A DNA stretch of 64,000 bases from Streptomyces tibetensis (GCF_007655005.1 NZ_SZVW01000010.1:248001-312000), one strand, 5' to 3'; shown: positions 55,575 through 63,755, counted from the stretch's first letter. Notes: generated from the sequence alone by a model not told the origin. Program-made: numbers and translations.

Positions 55575-56435
55575 GTGACGTCGACGGCGGATGGCGCCGC
55601 ACAACTGCTGGCCATCAGCGATCTGCACATCGCTTACCCGGAGAACCGCGCCCTGGTCGAGGACATGCGGCCCGGCACGGACGACGACTGGCTGCTCGTC
55701 GCCGGGGACGTCGCGGAGACCGTGGTGGACATCCGCTGGGCCCTGAAGACACTCGCGGGCCGCTTCCGCAAGGTCGTCTGGGTGCCCGGCAACCACGAGC
55801 TGTGGACCCATCCGAGCGACGCCGTCACCCTGCGCGGCGTCGACCGGTACGAGTACCTGGTCGAGATGTGCCGCGAACTCGGCGTGACGACACCGGAGGA
55901 CCCCTACCCCGTCTGGGAGGGCCCCGGCGGCCCGGTCGCCGTCGCCCCGCTGTTCCTTCTGTACGACTACTCGTTCCTGCCGGCCGGCTGCACCAGCAAG
56001 GAGCAGGGCCTGGAGTACGCGCAGGGCACCGGGATCGTGTGCAGCGACGAGTTCCTGCTGCACCCCGACCCGTACCCGAGCCGGGAGGCCTGGTGCCGGG
56101 CCCGCGTCGCCGCGACCGAACGCCGACTCGCCGAACTGCCCGGCGACCTGCCGGTGATCCCGGTCAACCACTACCCGCTGCACCGGCACCCGATGGACGT
56201 GCTGTGGCACCCGGAGTTCGCCATGTGGTGCGGCACGAACCTGACCGCCGACTGGCACCGCAGGTTCCGCGTGCACACCATGGTCTACGGCCATCTGCAC
56301 ATCCCCCGCACCACCGTGCACGAGGGCGTGCGCTTCGAGGAGGTGTCGGTGGGCTATCCACGCGAGTGGAGCAAGCGGTCCCGGCCGCCGGGGCGGCTGC
56401 GACGGATCCTGCCGGGGGAGGGCGAACAGCGGTGA
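55575..56435 (+). CDS. Cytoplasmic calcineurin-like metallophosphoesterase
   Basis: A 286-residue phosphoesterase without signal peptide: LLAISDLHIAYPENRAL, VAGDVAETVVDIRWAL, WVPGNHELWTHP, PVNHYPLHRHP and VYGHLHIPRTT supply the full set of dinuclear metal ligands. GTG at 55575 follows AGAGG. Its stop overlaps the start of the phosphopantetheinyl transferase (GTGA), a pairing I recall as recurrent in Streptomyces. It may act on phosphopantetheine-type or nucleotide substrates, but that is an inference from the coupling. Confidence 0.88.
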   Translation: MTSTADGAAQLLAISDLHIAYPENRALVEDMRPGTDDDWLLVAGDVAETVVDIRWALKTLAGRFRKVVWVPGNHELWTHPSDAVTLRGVDRYEYLVEMCRELGVTTPEDPYPVWEGPGGPVAVAPLFLLYDYSFLPAGCTSKEQGLEYAQGTGIVCSDEFLLHPDPYPSREAWCRARVAATERRLAELPGDLPVIPVNHYPLHRHPMDVLWHPEFAMWCGTNLTADWHRRFRVHTMVYGHLHIPRTTVHEGVRFEEVSVGYPREWSKRSRPPGRLRRILPGEGEQR

Positions 56436-57091
56436 TCGAGGACCTGCTGCCTCAGACGGTGGTCGGCGTCGAGGCGTACGGGTACGAGGACGCGGACGCC
56501 CCGCTGTACCCCGAGGAGGAGGCCCTCCTGACACGGGCGGTCGACAAGCGGCGCAGGGAGTTCGCCGTCGTGCGCTCCTGCGCCCGCCGAGCCATGGCGA
56601 AGCTGGGCGTCGAGCCGCAGCCGATCCTGCCCGGGGAACGCGGCGCCCCCGGCTGGCCGGCCGGGCTGACCGGCAGCATGACCCACTGCGACGGCTACTG
56701 CGCCGCCGCGCTGGTCCGCGCCACCGACCTGGCGTCGCTCGGTATCGACGCCGAGGTCCACGGTCCGCTGCCCGAAGGTGTCCTGAAGGCCGTGTCCCTG
56801 CCGGCCGAGGCGGACCGGCTGCGACGGCTCGCGGCCGAACGCCCCGACGTGCACTGGGACCGGCTGCTGTTCAGCGCGAAGGAGTCCGTCTACAAGGCGT
56901 GGTTCCCCCTCACCGGGAAGTGGCTGGACTTCATGGAGGCCGACATCGAGCTCACCGCCGACGGCACCTTCCGCGCGGAGCTGCTCGTCCCCGGGCCCTG
57001 GGTGGGCGCCCGCCGCCTCGGCCATTTCGACGGGCGCTGGACGGTGGGACGGGGCCTGATCGCGACGGCGATCGCCGTACCGCACACCTGA
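56432..57091 (+). CDS. 4'-phosphopantetheinyl transferase (EntD/Svp type)
   Basis: A 219-residue enzyme that moves phosphopantetheine from CoA to carrier-protein serines of polyketide, peptide or fatty acid synthases. SMTHCDGYCAAALV, the Mg-binding LGIDAEVHGPL and FSAKESVYKAWFP are the conserved core motifs. A GTG start at 56432 is translationally coupled to the phosphoesterase. No carrier-protein or synthase gene is in the window, so it likely acts on clusters elsewhere. Confidence 0.93.
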   Translation: MIEDLLPQTVVGVEAYGYEDADAPLYPEEEALLTRAVDKRRREFAVVRSCARRAMAKLGVEPQPILPGERGAPGWPAGLTGSMTHCDGYCAAALVRATDLASLGIDAEVHGPLPEGVLKAVSLPAEADRLRRLAAERPDVHWDRLLFSAKESVYKAWFPLTGKWLDFMEADIELTADGTFRAELLVPGPWVGARRLGHFDGRWTVGRGLIATAIAVPHT

Positions 57092-57114
57092 CCCCGCTCC
57101 CCGGCACTCGCCCG

Positions 57115-57153
57115 GGTGTCCCAAGCCCGGTCAGGGGCCGGGCTTGGGACACC
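57115..57153. terminator. Strong bidirectional hairpin between convergent genes
   Basis: A perfect 16-bp stem (GGTGTCCCAAGCCCGG pairing with its complement) around a 7-base loop. It starts 24 bases after the transferase stop and covers the last eight codons and stop of the convergent 74-residue gene. Confidence 0.85.
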
Positions 57154-57355
57154 AGTTCTCCAGGAGACGGAAGAACGCCTCCTCGTTGCCGGTCAGTCCG
57201 GCGCGCTCCAGGGCCTGCTCCGCCTCGGCGAGCACCGCGGGCGGGACGAGCGGCGGGCTGCCCTCCAGGTCGAAGGCGGCGCGGACGGTGTGCAGCAGCC
57301 GCAGATAGGCCTGGACGGCGGTGCGTTCACGATCGGTCAGAACGGCGGTGGGCAT
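57131..57355 (-). CDS. Small conserved-looking hypothetical protein
   Basis: A 74-residue ORF starting ATG 57355 (MPTAVLTDRERTAVQAYLRL...). It has regular helical periodicity and ends in NWCPKPGP, the tail being encoded in the terminator stem. No known family is recognised. Codon-position G+C follows the Streptomyces pattern, which supports coding. It is convergent with the transferase gene. Confidence 0.55.
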   Translation of the reverse strand: MPTAVLTDRERTAVQAYLRLLHTVRAAFDLEGSPPLVPPAVLAEAEQALERAGLTGNEEAFFRLLENWCPKPGP

Positions 57356-57531
57356 CGGTCGGTTCTCCCCGTGTCGGCGTCGTCGGTCCCGCGCCCTCGC
57401 GGCGCGTACGCCCCGCACAGCGGTGGCGCACCTCCAGCTTGCCGCCCACCACTGACAATCCGGTCCCGCCGCCCTCCGGTTCGCCCGCTCGGCGGAGGCG
57501 GGCCGCACCGCGTTGCGCGCTGTGCGGCCCG

Positions 57532-58098
57532 TCAGCCCTGCGGTCCGCGGTACCCCAGCGACGCCTCGATCCGCCCCGCCAGATGGTCCCGCTGCACCGG
57601 CCCCCGCGAGGAGGAACCGGCCAGCCACGCCCGGCACTTGCTGGCGAGCAGCAGGCCGAAGCTCTCGGCCTCCCGCTCGTCGTCGAGGTCGAAACGGGTG
57701 CGCGCGGCGACCTTCAGCACGGTGGCCTGGAGGTCGGCCCCGTCGTCGAGCAGCCTGGCCGCGACGGCCGCGCCCTCGACATGGTGGGAGCAGTGCCCTG
57801 CCTTCATGTGCCACAGCTCATGACCAAGGATCACCAACTGGTGATCGGGAGCGGTGCGTTCCTCGATCACGACGAGGTCCTGCTCGGCCATGTCCAGCCA
57901 GAGCCCGCTGGCGGTCCCGGGCGGGAACGCGGCCGTGCGGAAACGCACGGGGCGGCCGCGGCGTCTGCTCATGCCGTCGCACAGGGCGGCGTACAGCTCC
58001 TCGGGCCGAGCCGGCGCGGGGAGGGTCAGCTCCGCGACCAGCTCGCCGCACAGACGGCGCATTTCCCTACCGATGCCCACAGTTCTCCCCACGGTCAC
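57532..58098 (-). CDS. ImmA/IrrE family metallopeptidase-like protein
   Basis: A 188-residue protein with the zincin signature LGHELWHMKAGH and a downstream EREAESFGLLLASKC holding the third ligand Glu. ImmA/IrrE proteins cleave partner XRE repressors. GTG at 58098 overlaps the stop of the upstream XRE gene by four bases, which defines the start and pairs the two. The natural inference is that this protease inactivates the XRE regulator in response to a signal. Confidence 0.87.
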   Translation of the reverse strand: MTVGRTVGIGREMRRLCGELVAELTLPAPARPEELYAALCDGMSRRRGRPVRFRTAAFPPGTASGLWLDMAEQDLVVIEERTAPDHQLVILGHELWHMKAGHCSHHVEGAAVAARLLDDGADLQATVLKVAARTRFDLDDEREAESFGLLLASKCRAWLAGSSSRGPVQRDHLAGRIEASLGYRGPQG

Positions 58099-58754
58099 GA
58101 CTCGGGCCGCTTGACGCTCTCCAGGAGCATGTCCAGCCACTCCGCGACCTTGTCGCGGTGCTGGTCGGTGGGCAGTTGCGCGGCACGCCAGGCGATGCCG
58201 CGCACGCCGTGGTCCTGCAGCAGCCGCTCCAGCGGGTCGTCCTGTGCCGCGGCCGCCTGCCGCTCACGGTCGGCGAGCTTCTGCAGAAGATCCTGCTCGG
58301 TGTGCTGGAGGGCGCTCACGAGCGCCTCGGGGTCCTCGGCCGTCAGGAAGCCGGCGTGCACCCGGAAGAACCGCTGGAGGGCGTCGCAGTGCTCCATGGT
58401 CGGCCGTCGGTCGCCGTTGATGAGAGCGCCGGCCTGCTGCCGGGACATGCCGGCGCCGTCGGCGATCTCCTGCTGGGTGTACTTGCGGCCGTTGGGCTTG
58501 AGCCGGGTCCGGCGCAACAGGTCCAGCCGCTGCAGGAACCGGGCCTGCACATCGGGCTCGCCCGCGGGCCTGCCGCACAGCAGGGCTTTCACCACCGGCT
58601 CCGGGACGCCGGAGGCGACGGACAGCCGGCCGATGTCGAAGACCTCGGCGTGCGGCACGCCGAGCCGGTCGGCGAGCGCGCCGACACGGGAGACGACAGC
58701 CGGCAGCACGGCCGTCGGCGTGACGCCCGGACCTTCGACGAAGCCACCCGTCAC
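58095..58754 (-). CDS. XRE family helix-turn-helix regulator
   Basis: A 219-residue regulator. The helix-turn-helix lies at residues about 90-145 (KYTQQEIADGAGMSRQQAGALINGDRRPTMEHCDALQRFFRV). The C-terminal part is helical and Gln/Glu-rich (LQHTEQDLLQKLADRERQAAAA) and may be the target of the co-encoded ImmA/IrrE protein. GTG at 58754 has AGGAG nine bases upstream; an in-frame GTG at 58778 lies before the ribosome site and is not favoured. Confidence 0.87.
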   Translation of the reverse strand: MTGGFVEGPGVTPTAVLPAVVSRVGALADRLGVPHAEVFDIGRLSVASGVPEPVVKALLCGRPAGEPDVQARFLQRLDLLRRTRLKPNGRKYTQQEIADGAGMSRQQAGALINGDRRPTMEHCDALQRFFRVHAGFLTAEDPEALVSALQHTEQDLLQKLADRERQAAAAQDDPLERLLQDHGVRGIAWRAAQLPTDQHRDKVAEWLDMLLESVKRPES

Positions 58755-58864
58755 CGACAGATCTCCTACGTATCTCACAGGCTTCTCACAAGTGGATGCC
58801 GTGACCTACCCCGGCGTGAACTTCCCGGAGCGTAGCCGGTGGTTCGAACTCACATCCAGGTCTC

Positions 58865-58878
58865 GCCACAACTGTGGC
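58865..58878. promoter_or_regulatory. Candidate XRE operator
   Basis: GCCACA-AC-TGTGGC is a 14-bp inverted repeat in the 238-bp divergent region between the XRE gene and the MmyB-type gene. A second, wider inverted repeat GTCAAC/GTTGAC with a 21-bp spacer lies beside it (58890-58922). Confidence 0.5.
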
Positions 58879-58916
58879 CAATTTCAGCCGTCAACAGACA
58901 TGGAATGCCACGATAG

Positions 58917-58946
58917 TTGACACGCCTCAGCTCGGGGCAGCAGGAT
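58917..58946 (+). promoter_or_regulatory. Sigma70-like promoter of the MmyB-type gene
   Basis: TTGACA and CAGGAT are separated by 18 bp, ending 46 bp upstream of the ATG at 58993. The -35 overlaps one arm of the GTCAAC/GTTGAC inverted repeat, so it is probably regulated by the divergent XRE protein. Confidence 0.5.
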
Positions 58947-58992
58947 CGGGGCGCCGCGTCAAGGCCGCACAGGCAAGAGGGGTGACCTCCCG

Positions 58993-59652
58993 ATGGCATA
59001 TCAGGCAGGAGGGCAGCGGCCGGCACCGCGGTCCCTCCCCGAGACTCCCGAGGCACAGGCCTACCTGGAGGACTACGCCGGGCTTCTGGAGGGTGTCTCC
59101 TTCCCCGCGCTCGTCGTCGACCACTGCTGGGACGTGGTGCTCACCAACGGCGCCTTCCGGTCACTTTTCCGTGAGATCGGCCCGCACCCGACGGCGATGC
59201 CGGGCGACAACTTCCTCAGGTTCGTCCTCTTCCACCCCGACGCCCCCACCGTGCTCGGCGATCACGAGGCGAGCTGGTGCCTGCCGATGCTCGCGCACTT
59301 CGCACGGACCGTGGAGAGCCACGGCCCCGACCACGGGCTGCAGGCCGTCCGTCGCGACATCGCTCAGGACCCGATCATGGAGGCCGCATACCGGCACGGC
59401 CTGCCGCACTGGATCCGCGCGGTCGGCGAGGGCGCCGTCGAGCAGGACGGTGCCCTGCGGCCGCTGCTGCACCCGGACCCGCACCGCGGCGCCATGGAGT
59501 GCCGGGTCGTCGTCGAGACGTCCAGGACGCTCGAAGAACTGGGCTGCGCCCGGGTCACGTTCGTCCTGCGCGAGGCCCGCCGCTCCGCGTCCCGGGAGCG
59601 CCGCACCCGCCGTACCGCCTCCCACCTGAGGGTCGTCCCCGCGGCCGACTGA
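58993..59652 (+). CDS. MmyB-like ligand-binding domain protein lacking the DNA-binding part
   Basis: A 219-residue protein matching the PAS-like ligand-binding domain of MmyB/MltR-type actinobacterial regulators: LEGVSFPALVVDHCWDVVLTNGAFRSLFREIG and a beta-rich end. Full-length members of about 280 residues carry an XRE helix-turn-helix before this domain; here the preceding 30 residues are a short Pro-rich leader with no such fold. GAGGGG lies ahead of the ATG. It may work with the divergent XRE/ImmA-IrrE pair, or sense a fatty-acyl ligand. Confidence 0.72.
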   Translation: MAYQAGGQRPAPRSLPETPEAQAYLEDYAGLLEGVSFPALVVDHCWDVVLTNGAFRSLFREIGPHPTAMPGDNFLRFVLFHPDAPTVLGDHEASWCLPMLAHFARTVESHGPDHGLQAVRRDIAQDPIMEAAYRHGLPHWIRAVGEGAVEQDGALRPLLHPDPHRGAMECRVVVETSRTLEELGCARVTFVLREARRSASRERRTRRTASHLRVVPAAD

Positions 59653-59722
59653 CCGCCGCCGGGTGTCCGCCCGCCGTGTCGGCGCCCTTCCCGGTCCGTG
59701 TGATGTGTGACATGGTACTGGC

Positions 59723-60877
59723 GTGAGCGAGTCGCTGACCTGCGATGTCGTGGTGGTCGGAGCCGGAGTGGTCGGCGCCGCCGCCGCCCTGTACGCGGCC
59801 CGCGCGGGCCTGGACGCCGTCGTGGTGGACCGGGGCCCGGTGGCCGGCGGGACGACCGGAGCGGGCGAGGGGAACCTCCTCGTCTCCGACAAGGAACCCG
59901 GACCCGAGCTCGAACTGGCCCTGCTGTCCGCCCGGTTGTGGGCCGACCTCGCCCGGGAGGGGCTGGGCAGGGCCGTCGAGTACGAGGCCAAGGGCGGTGT
60001 CGTCGTCGCCGGCACGGACCGGGCACTGGCCGGGCTGGAGAAACTCGCGGCCGAGCAGCGCGCGGCGGGCGTCGAGGCGGTCCCGGTGCCGCCCGACCGG
60101 CTCACCGACCTGGAGCCGTACCTGACCCCCGGCCTCGCGGGCGGCGTGCACTACCCGCAGGACGCCCAGGTGATGCCCGCCCTCGCGGCGGCGCACCTGC
60201 TGCGCGCCTCGAAGGCCCGGGTGCTCACCGGCCGGGAGGTGACCGGAGTCCTGCGCGGACCGGACGGTGCGGTGTGCGGCGTACGGACCGACCGAGGCGA
60301 CCTCCACGCCCCCGCGGTGGTCAACGCGGCCGGTACCTGGGGCGGCGAGGTGGCGGCCCGCGCCGGAGTGTCCCTGCCCGTCCTGCCCCGGCGGGGGTTC
60401 GTCCTGGTCACCGAGCCGCTGCCGCCCCGCATCCGGCACAAGGTGTACGCCGCCGACTACGTGGCCGACGTCGCCAGCGACTCGGCGGCGCTGCAGACCT
60501 CCCCCGTGGTCGAGGGCACCCCGGCCGGACCGGTCCTCATCGGCGCCAGCCGCGAACGGGTGGGCTTCGACCGGTCGTTGTCGCTCCCGGCGCTGCGCGC
60601 GCTGGCGGCCGGGGCGACCGGGCTCTTCCCCTTCCTGGCCGGAGTCCGGGCGATGCGGACCTACGCCGGCTTCCGGCCGTATCTGCCGGACCATCTGCCC
60701 GCGATCGGCGCCGACCCGAGGGCGCCCGGGCTCTTCCACGCCTGCGGGCACGAGGGCGCGGGCATCGGACTGGCCACCGGTACCGGGCATCTGATCGCCC
60801 AGGTGCTGGCCGGGCGGACGCCCGACCTGGATCTCGGCCCGTTCCGGCCCGACCGCTTCACCGAGGAGGCCGAGTGA
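59723..60877 (+). CDS. FAD-dependent oxidoreductase, D-hydroxyproline dehydrogenase beta-like subunit
   Basis: A 384-residue DAO-family flavoprotein: VVVVGAGVVGAAAALYAARAGLDAVVVDRG at the N-terminus, PRRGFVLVTEP in the middle and FHACGHEGAGIGLATGTGHLIAQ for the C-terminal FAD contact. It is the HcnC/OoxB type that carries substrate oxidation in heteromeric dehydrogenases. The next two genes encode the other subunits and overlap in turn. Together with the DapA-family and racemase genes it is read as cis-4-hydroxy-D-proline dehydrogenase. Confidence 0.87.
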   Translation: MSESLTCDVVVVGAGVVGAAAALYAARAGLDAVVVDRGPVAGGTTGAGEGNLLVSDKEPGPELELALLSARLWADLAREGLGRAVEYEAKGGVVVAGTDRALAGLEKLAAEQRAAGVEAVPVPPDRLTDLEPYLTPGLAGGVHYPQDAQVMPALAAAHLLRASKARVLTGREVTGVLRGPDGAVCGVRTDRGDLHAPAVVNAAGTWGGEVAARAGVSLPVLPRRGFVLVTEPLPPRIRHKVYAADYVADVASDSAALQTSPVVEGTPAGPVLIGASRERVGFDRSLSLPALRALAAGATGLFPFLAGVRAMRTYAGFRPYLPDHLPAIGADPRAPGLFHACGHEGAGIGLATGTGHLIAQVLAGRTPDLDLGPFRPDRFTEEAE

Positions 60878-61302
60878 ACCCGCTGGAACTGGCGGGGGCC
60901 GCACCGGGCCCCGCCTTCACGGTCACGTTCGACGGGCGGCCGGTCCGCGCCCTGCCCGGACAGACGGTCGCCGCCGTGCTGTGGGCGGCGGGCGTCACGT
61001 CCTGGCGTGCCACACGCGGCGAGGGCCGTCCGCGCGGGGTGTTCTGCGGGATCGGCGTCTGCTTCGACTGCCTGGTGACCGTCAACGACCGCCCCAACCA
61101 ACGCGCCTGCCTGGTGCCGGCGCGGCCGGGGGACACGATCACCACGCAGGACGGAACGGGCCATGGGGACGTGAGAGGCGTGCCGGGTGGGGCCGGTCAG
61201 CACGGGGACGTGAGGGGTGCGCCGGGTGGGCCCGGTCACCGCGGGGACCTGAGCGGCACGCCGGACGGAACCGGGGACGCGGAGGTGCGGCATGCGGACT
61301 GA
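60874..61302 (+). CDS. [2Fe-2S] subunit of the D-hydroxyproline dehydrogenase with repetitive tail
   Basis: A 142-residue HcnA-like small subunit. Residues 1-92 form the ferredoxin-like domain, with cluster ligands in FCGIGVCFDC (C-x4-C-x2-C) and a fourth Cys in QRACLVPA. Homologues end shortly after this point; here residues 97-135 are three near-identical 13-residue Gly-rich units (HGDVRGxPGGxG type). GTG at 60874 overlaps the preceding stop (GTGA); the 3' end overlaps the next gene by 11 bases. Confidence 0.85.
   Translation: MNPLELAGAAPGPAFTVTFDGRPVRALPGQTVAAVLWAAGVTSWRATRGEGRPRGVFCGIGVCFDCLVTVNDRPNQRACLVPARPGDTITTQDGTGHGDVRGVPGGAGQHGDVRGAPGGPGHRGDLSGTPDGTGDAEVRHAD
61162..61278 (+). repeat. 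39-bp coding minisatellite, three units
   Basis: Three head-to-tail 39-bp units (61162-61200, 61201-61239, 61240-61278). The first two are nearly identical (CATGGGGACGTGAG.. and CACGGGGACGTGAG..), the third more diverged. It encodes HGDVRGVPGGAGQ, HGDVRGAPGGPGH and RGDLSGTPDGTGD at the C-terminus of the [2Fe-2S] subunit. Confidence 0.85.
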
Positions 61303-62863
61303 CCTCGCTGTGATCGGCGCCGGACCGGCCGGGCTCGCCGCCGCCCTGGCCGCCTCCGCGCGCGGCGTACGGGTCGCGCTCGTCGACGCCGCGACGCAGC
61401 CCGGCGGGCAGTTCTACCGGCAGCCCGCCGCCGCACTCGGCGCCGGGCGGCCCGAGGCGCTGCACCACCGGTGGCGGACCTGGGAGCGGCTGCGGGACGG
61501 GCTCGCCGCCAGTGCCGTACGTGCTCTGACGGACCACCATGTCTGGAGCGTGGAGCGCACCCCGGACGGCTTCACCGTGCACGCCCTGCTCGGGCCGGAC
61601 CAGCAGGAGCCCGCCGAGGTGCACGCCCGCGCCGTGCTCCTGGCCACCGGTGGCTACGAGCAGGTGCTGCCCTTCCCGGGCTGGACCCTCCCGGGCGTCG
61701 TCACGGCCGGGGGAGCCCAGGCCATGCTCAAGGGCGCCCTGGTGGTGCCCGGGCGTCGAGCCGTCGTGGCCGGGACCGGGCCGCTGCTGCTGCCCGTGGC
61801 GACCGGGCTCGCCGCAGCCGGCGTCGAGGTCGCCGCACTCGTCGAGTCGGCAGCCCCCCGGCGCCTCGCCCGTCACGCCCCGGCCCTGGCCGGCAAGCTC
61901 ACCGAGGGCGCCGGACACGCCGCCCGGCTGCTACGCCACCGCGTCCCGGTCCTCACCCGCCACACCGTCGTCCGCGCCCACGGCGACGATGGGCTGACCG
62001 GCGTCACGGTCGCCGCGCTCGACGCCCAGGGCCGTGTCCGGCCCGGCACCGAGCGGCACCTGCCCTGCGACACCCTCGCCACCGGCCACGGCATGCTCCC
62101 GCACACCGACCTCGCGGAGAGCCTCGGCTGCCGTCTCGACGGGCTCACCGTGGCCGTCGACCCCGAGCAGCGCACGAACGTGCCCGGTGTGTGGGCGGCC
62201 GGCGAGGCCACCGGCATCGGCGGTGCCGCCCTCGCCCTCGCCGAGGGGCACATCGCCGGCTGCTCCGCCGCCGCCCACCTGCACGACACCGCCCCCGCCC
62301 CGGAGCCCTCCGTCGTCCACCTGCACGACACCGCCCCCGCCCCGGGGCCCTCCGTCATCCACCTGCACGACACCGCCCCCGCCCCGGGGCCCTCCGTCGT
62401 CTACCCGCCAGGCACCGCCCCCGCCCCGGAGCCCTCCGTCGTCCATCCGCCAGGCACCGCCCCCGGCCCGGAGCCCGCCGCCCATCCGCCGGGCACAGTC
62501 CTCGGCCCGGCGCCCGCCGCCCTCAAGGCCCGTACGAGGCTCGCGCGATCCGCCGCCGCCCTCGAATCCGCCTACGCGCCTCCCGTGCACTGGCCGGAGC
62601 AGATCACCGACGACACCGTGATCTGCCGCTGCGAGGAGGTCACCGCAGGGGCCGTGCGCGAGGCCCTGGACCTCGGGGCGGGCGACGAACGCACCGTGAA
62701 GCTGCTCAGCCGGGCCGGGATGGGCTGGTGCCAGGGCCGGATGTGCGGCACCGCGGTCGCCGCCCTCGCAGGCTGCGCACCCACCCCGGCCAAACGCCCG
62801 TTCGCCCGTCCCGTGCCGCTCGGCGTCCTCGCCCGGCAACACCCCCAGGAGGGACAGTCATGA
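61292..62863 (+). CDS. FAD/NAD(P)-dependent oxidoreductase with BFD-like [2Fe-2S] domain, dehydrogenase alpha-like subunit
   Basis: A 523-residue HcnB-like subunit. It begins LAVIGAGPAGLAAALAASARG, has a second nucleotide loop at AVVAGTGPLLLPVATGLA, and GVWAAGEATGIGGAALA closing the FAD domain at about 320. The C-terminal BFD-like domain binds a cluster through ICRCEEV and GWCQGRMCG. Between them, residues 329-410 are a Pro-rich repetitive linker encoded by a 42-bp minisatellite, absent from family members I know. GGAGG lies six bases before the ATG. It is coupled to the DapA-family gene by a four-base overlap. Confidence 0.88.
   Translation: MRTDLAVIGAGPAGLAAALAASARGVRVALVDAATQPGGQFYRQPAAALGAGRPEALHHRWRTWERLRDGLAASAVRALTDHHVWSVERTPDGFTVHALLGPDQQEPAEVHARAVLLATGGYEQVLPFPGWTLPGVVTAGGAQAMLKGALVVPGRRAVVAGTGPLLLPVATGLAAAGVEVAALVESAAPRRLARHAPALAGKLTEGAGHAARLLRHRVPVLTRHTVVRAHGDDGLTGVTVAALDAQGRVRPGTERHLPCDTLATGHGMLPHTDLAESLGCRLDGLTVAVDPEQRTNVPGVWAAGEATGIGGAALALAEGHIAGCSAAAHLHDTAPAPEPSVVHLHDTAPAPGPSVIHLHDTAPAPGPSVVYPPGTAPAPEPSVVHPPGTAPGPEPAAHPPGTVLGPAPAALKARTRLARSAAALESAYAPPVHWPEQITDDTVICRCEEVTAGAVREALDLGAGDERTVKLLSRAGMGWCQGRMCGTAVAALAGCAPTPAKRPFARPVPLGVLARQHPQEGQS
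62276..62521 (+). repeat. 42-bp coding minisatellite, about six units
   Basis: Head-to-tail units starting at 62276, 62318, 62360, 62402, 62444 and 62483. The first three encode HLHDTAPAPEPSVV and variants, the last three degenerate to YPPGTAPAPEPSVV and HPPGT types, the last two being 39 bp. All keep the frame, giving a flexible acid/Pro linker between the flavin and BFD domains. Confidence 0.88.
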
Positions 62864-63750
62864 CCGAACACCGCCCCTGGCGCGGCGTCCTCGTCGCCAC
62901 CGCGCTTCCGCTGAACGACGACCTCTCGGTGAACCACGACCGGTACGCCGAGCACTGCGCCTGGCTCGTCGACAACGGCTGCGACGGCGTCGTACCCAAC
63001 GGCTCCCTCGGCGAGTACCAGGTGCTCACACCCGAGGAGCGGGCCCGGGTCGTCGAGACGGCCGTCGCCGCGATCGGCGGGGAGCGCGTGATGCCCGGCG
63101 TCGCCGCCTACGGGTCCGCCGAGTCCCGCCGCTGGGCCGAGCAGGCAGGCGAGGCCGGCTGCCGCGCGGTGATGCTGCTGCCCCCGAACGCCTACCGCGC
63201 CGACGAGCGTGCCGTCCTCGCCCACTACGCCGAGGTCGCCCGGGCGGGCCTGCCGGTCGTCGCGTACAACAACCCGATCGACACCAAGGTCGACCTCGTG
63301 CCCGAGCTGCTCGCCCGGCTGCACGGCGAAGGGCACATCCAGGGCGTGAAGGAGTTCTCCGGAGACGTGCGCAGGGCCTACCGGATCGCCGAACTCGCCC
63401 CGGAACTCGACCTGCTGATCGGCGCGGACGACGTGCTGCTGGAGCTGGCCGTGGCGGGCGCCAAGGGCTGGGTGGCGGGCTACCCCAACGCCCTGCCCCG
63501 TTCGTCCGTCGAGTTGTACCGGGCCGCCGTCGGCGGCGACCTGGACACCGCCCTGCCCCTGTACCGGCAACTGCACCCGCTGCTGCGCTGGGACTCCCGG
63601 GTGGAGTTCGTCCAGGCCATCAAGCTGTCCATGGACCTCGTCGGCCGTCACGGCGGCCCCTGCCGCCCGCCGCGGGTGCCGCTGCTGCCCGAGCAGGAGG
63701 CCGCCGTCCGGGCCGCCACCGAGAAGGCCGTCGCGGCCGGATTGAGCTGA
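62860..63750 (+). CDS. DapA-family lyase, likely 1-pyrroline-4-hydroxy-2-carboxylate deaminase
   Basis: A 296-residue class I aldolase-type TIM barrel. VVPNGSLGEYQVLTPEER, VMLLPPNAYR and VAYNNPIDTK (Tyr) lead to the Schiff-base Lys in IQGVKEFSGD. In hydroxyproline clusters this family converts the dehydrogenase product to alpha-ketoglutarate semialdehyde, releasing ammonia. ATG at 62860 overlaps the preceding stop (ATGA). True dihydrodipicolinate synthase is unlikely given the context. Confidence 0.87.
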   Translation: MTEHRPWRGVLVATALPLNDDLSVNHDRYAEHCAWLVDNGCDGVVPNGSLGEYQVLTPEERARVVETAVAAIGGERVMPGVAAYGSAESRRWAEQAGEAGCRAVMLLPPNAYRADERAVLAHYAEVARAGLPVVAYNNPIDTKVDLVPELLARLHGEGHIQGVKEFSGDVRRAYRIAELAPELDLLIGADDVLLELAVAGAKGWVAGYPNALPRSSVELYRAAVGGDLDTALPLYRQLHPLLRWDSRVEFVQAIKLSMDLVGRHGGPCRPPRVPLLPEQEAAVRAATEKAVAAGLS

Positions 63751-63755
63751 GGACC

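Noticed and set aside
54181..57091. A secondary-metabolite cluster suggested by ATP-grasp and phosphopantetheinyl transferase genes
   Set aside because: No synthase, carrier protein, precursor peptide or export gene is present; the genes are in separate, convergent or divergent units.
62276..62521. Regularly spaced repeats resembling a CRISPR array
   Set aside because: Units are contiguous, with no spacers, keep the reading frame of a flavoprotein gene and have no cas genes nearby.
62860..63750. Lysine-biosynthetic dihydrodipicolinate synthase
   Set aside because: It is translationally coupled to dehydrogenase subunits and followed by a proline-racemase-family gene, which fits hydroxyproline catabolism.
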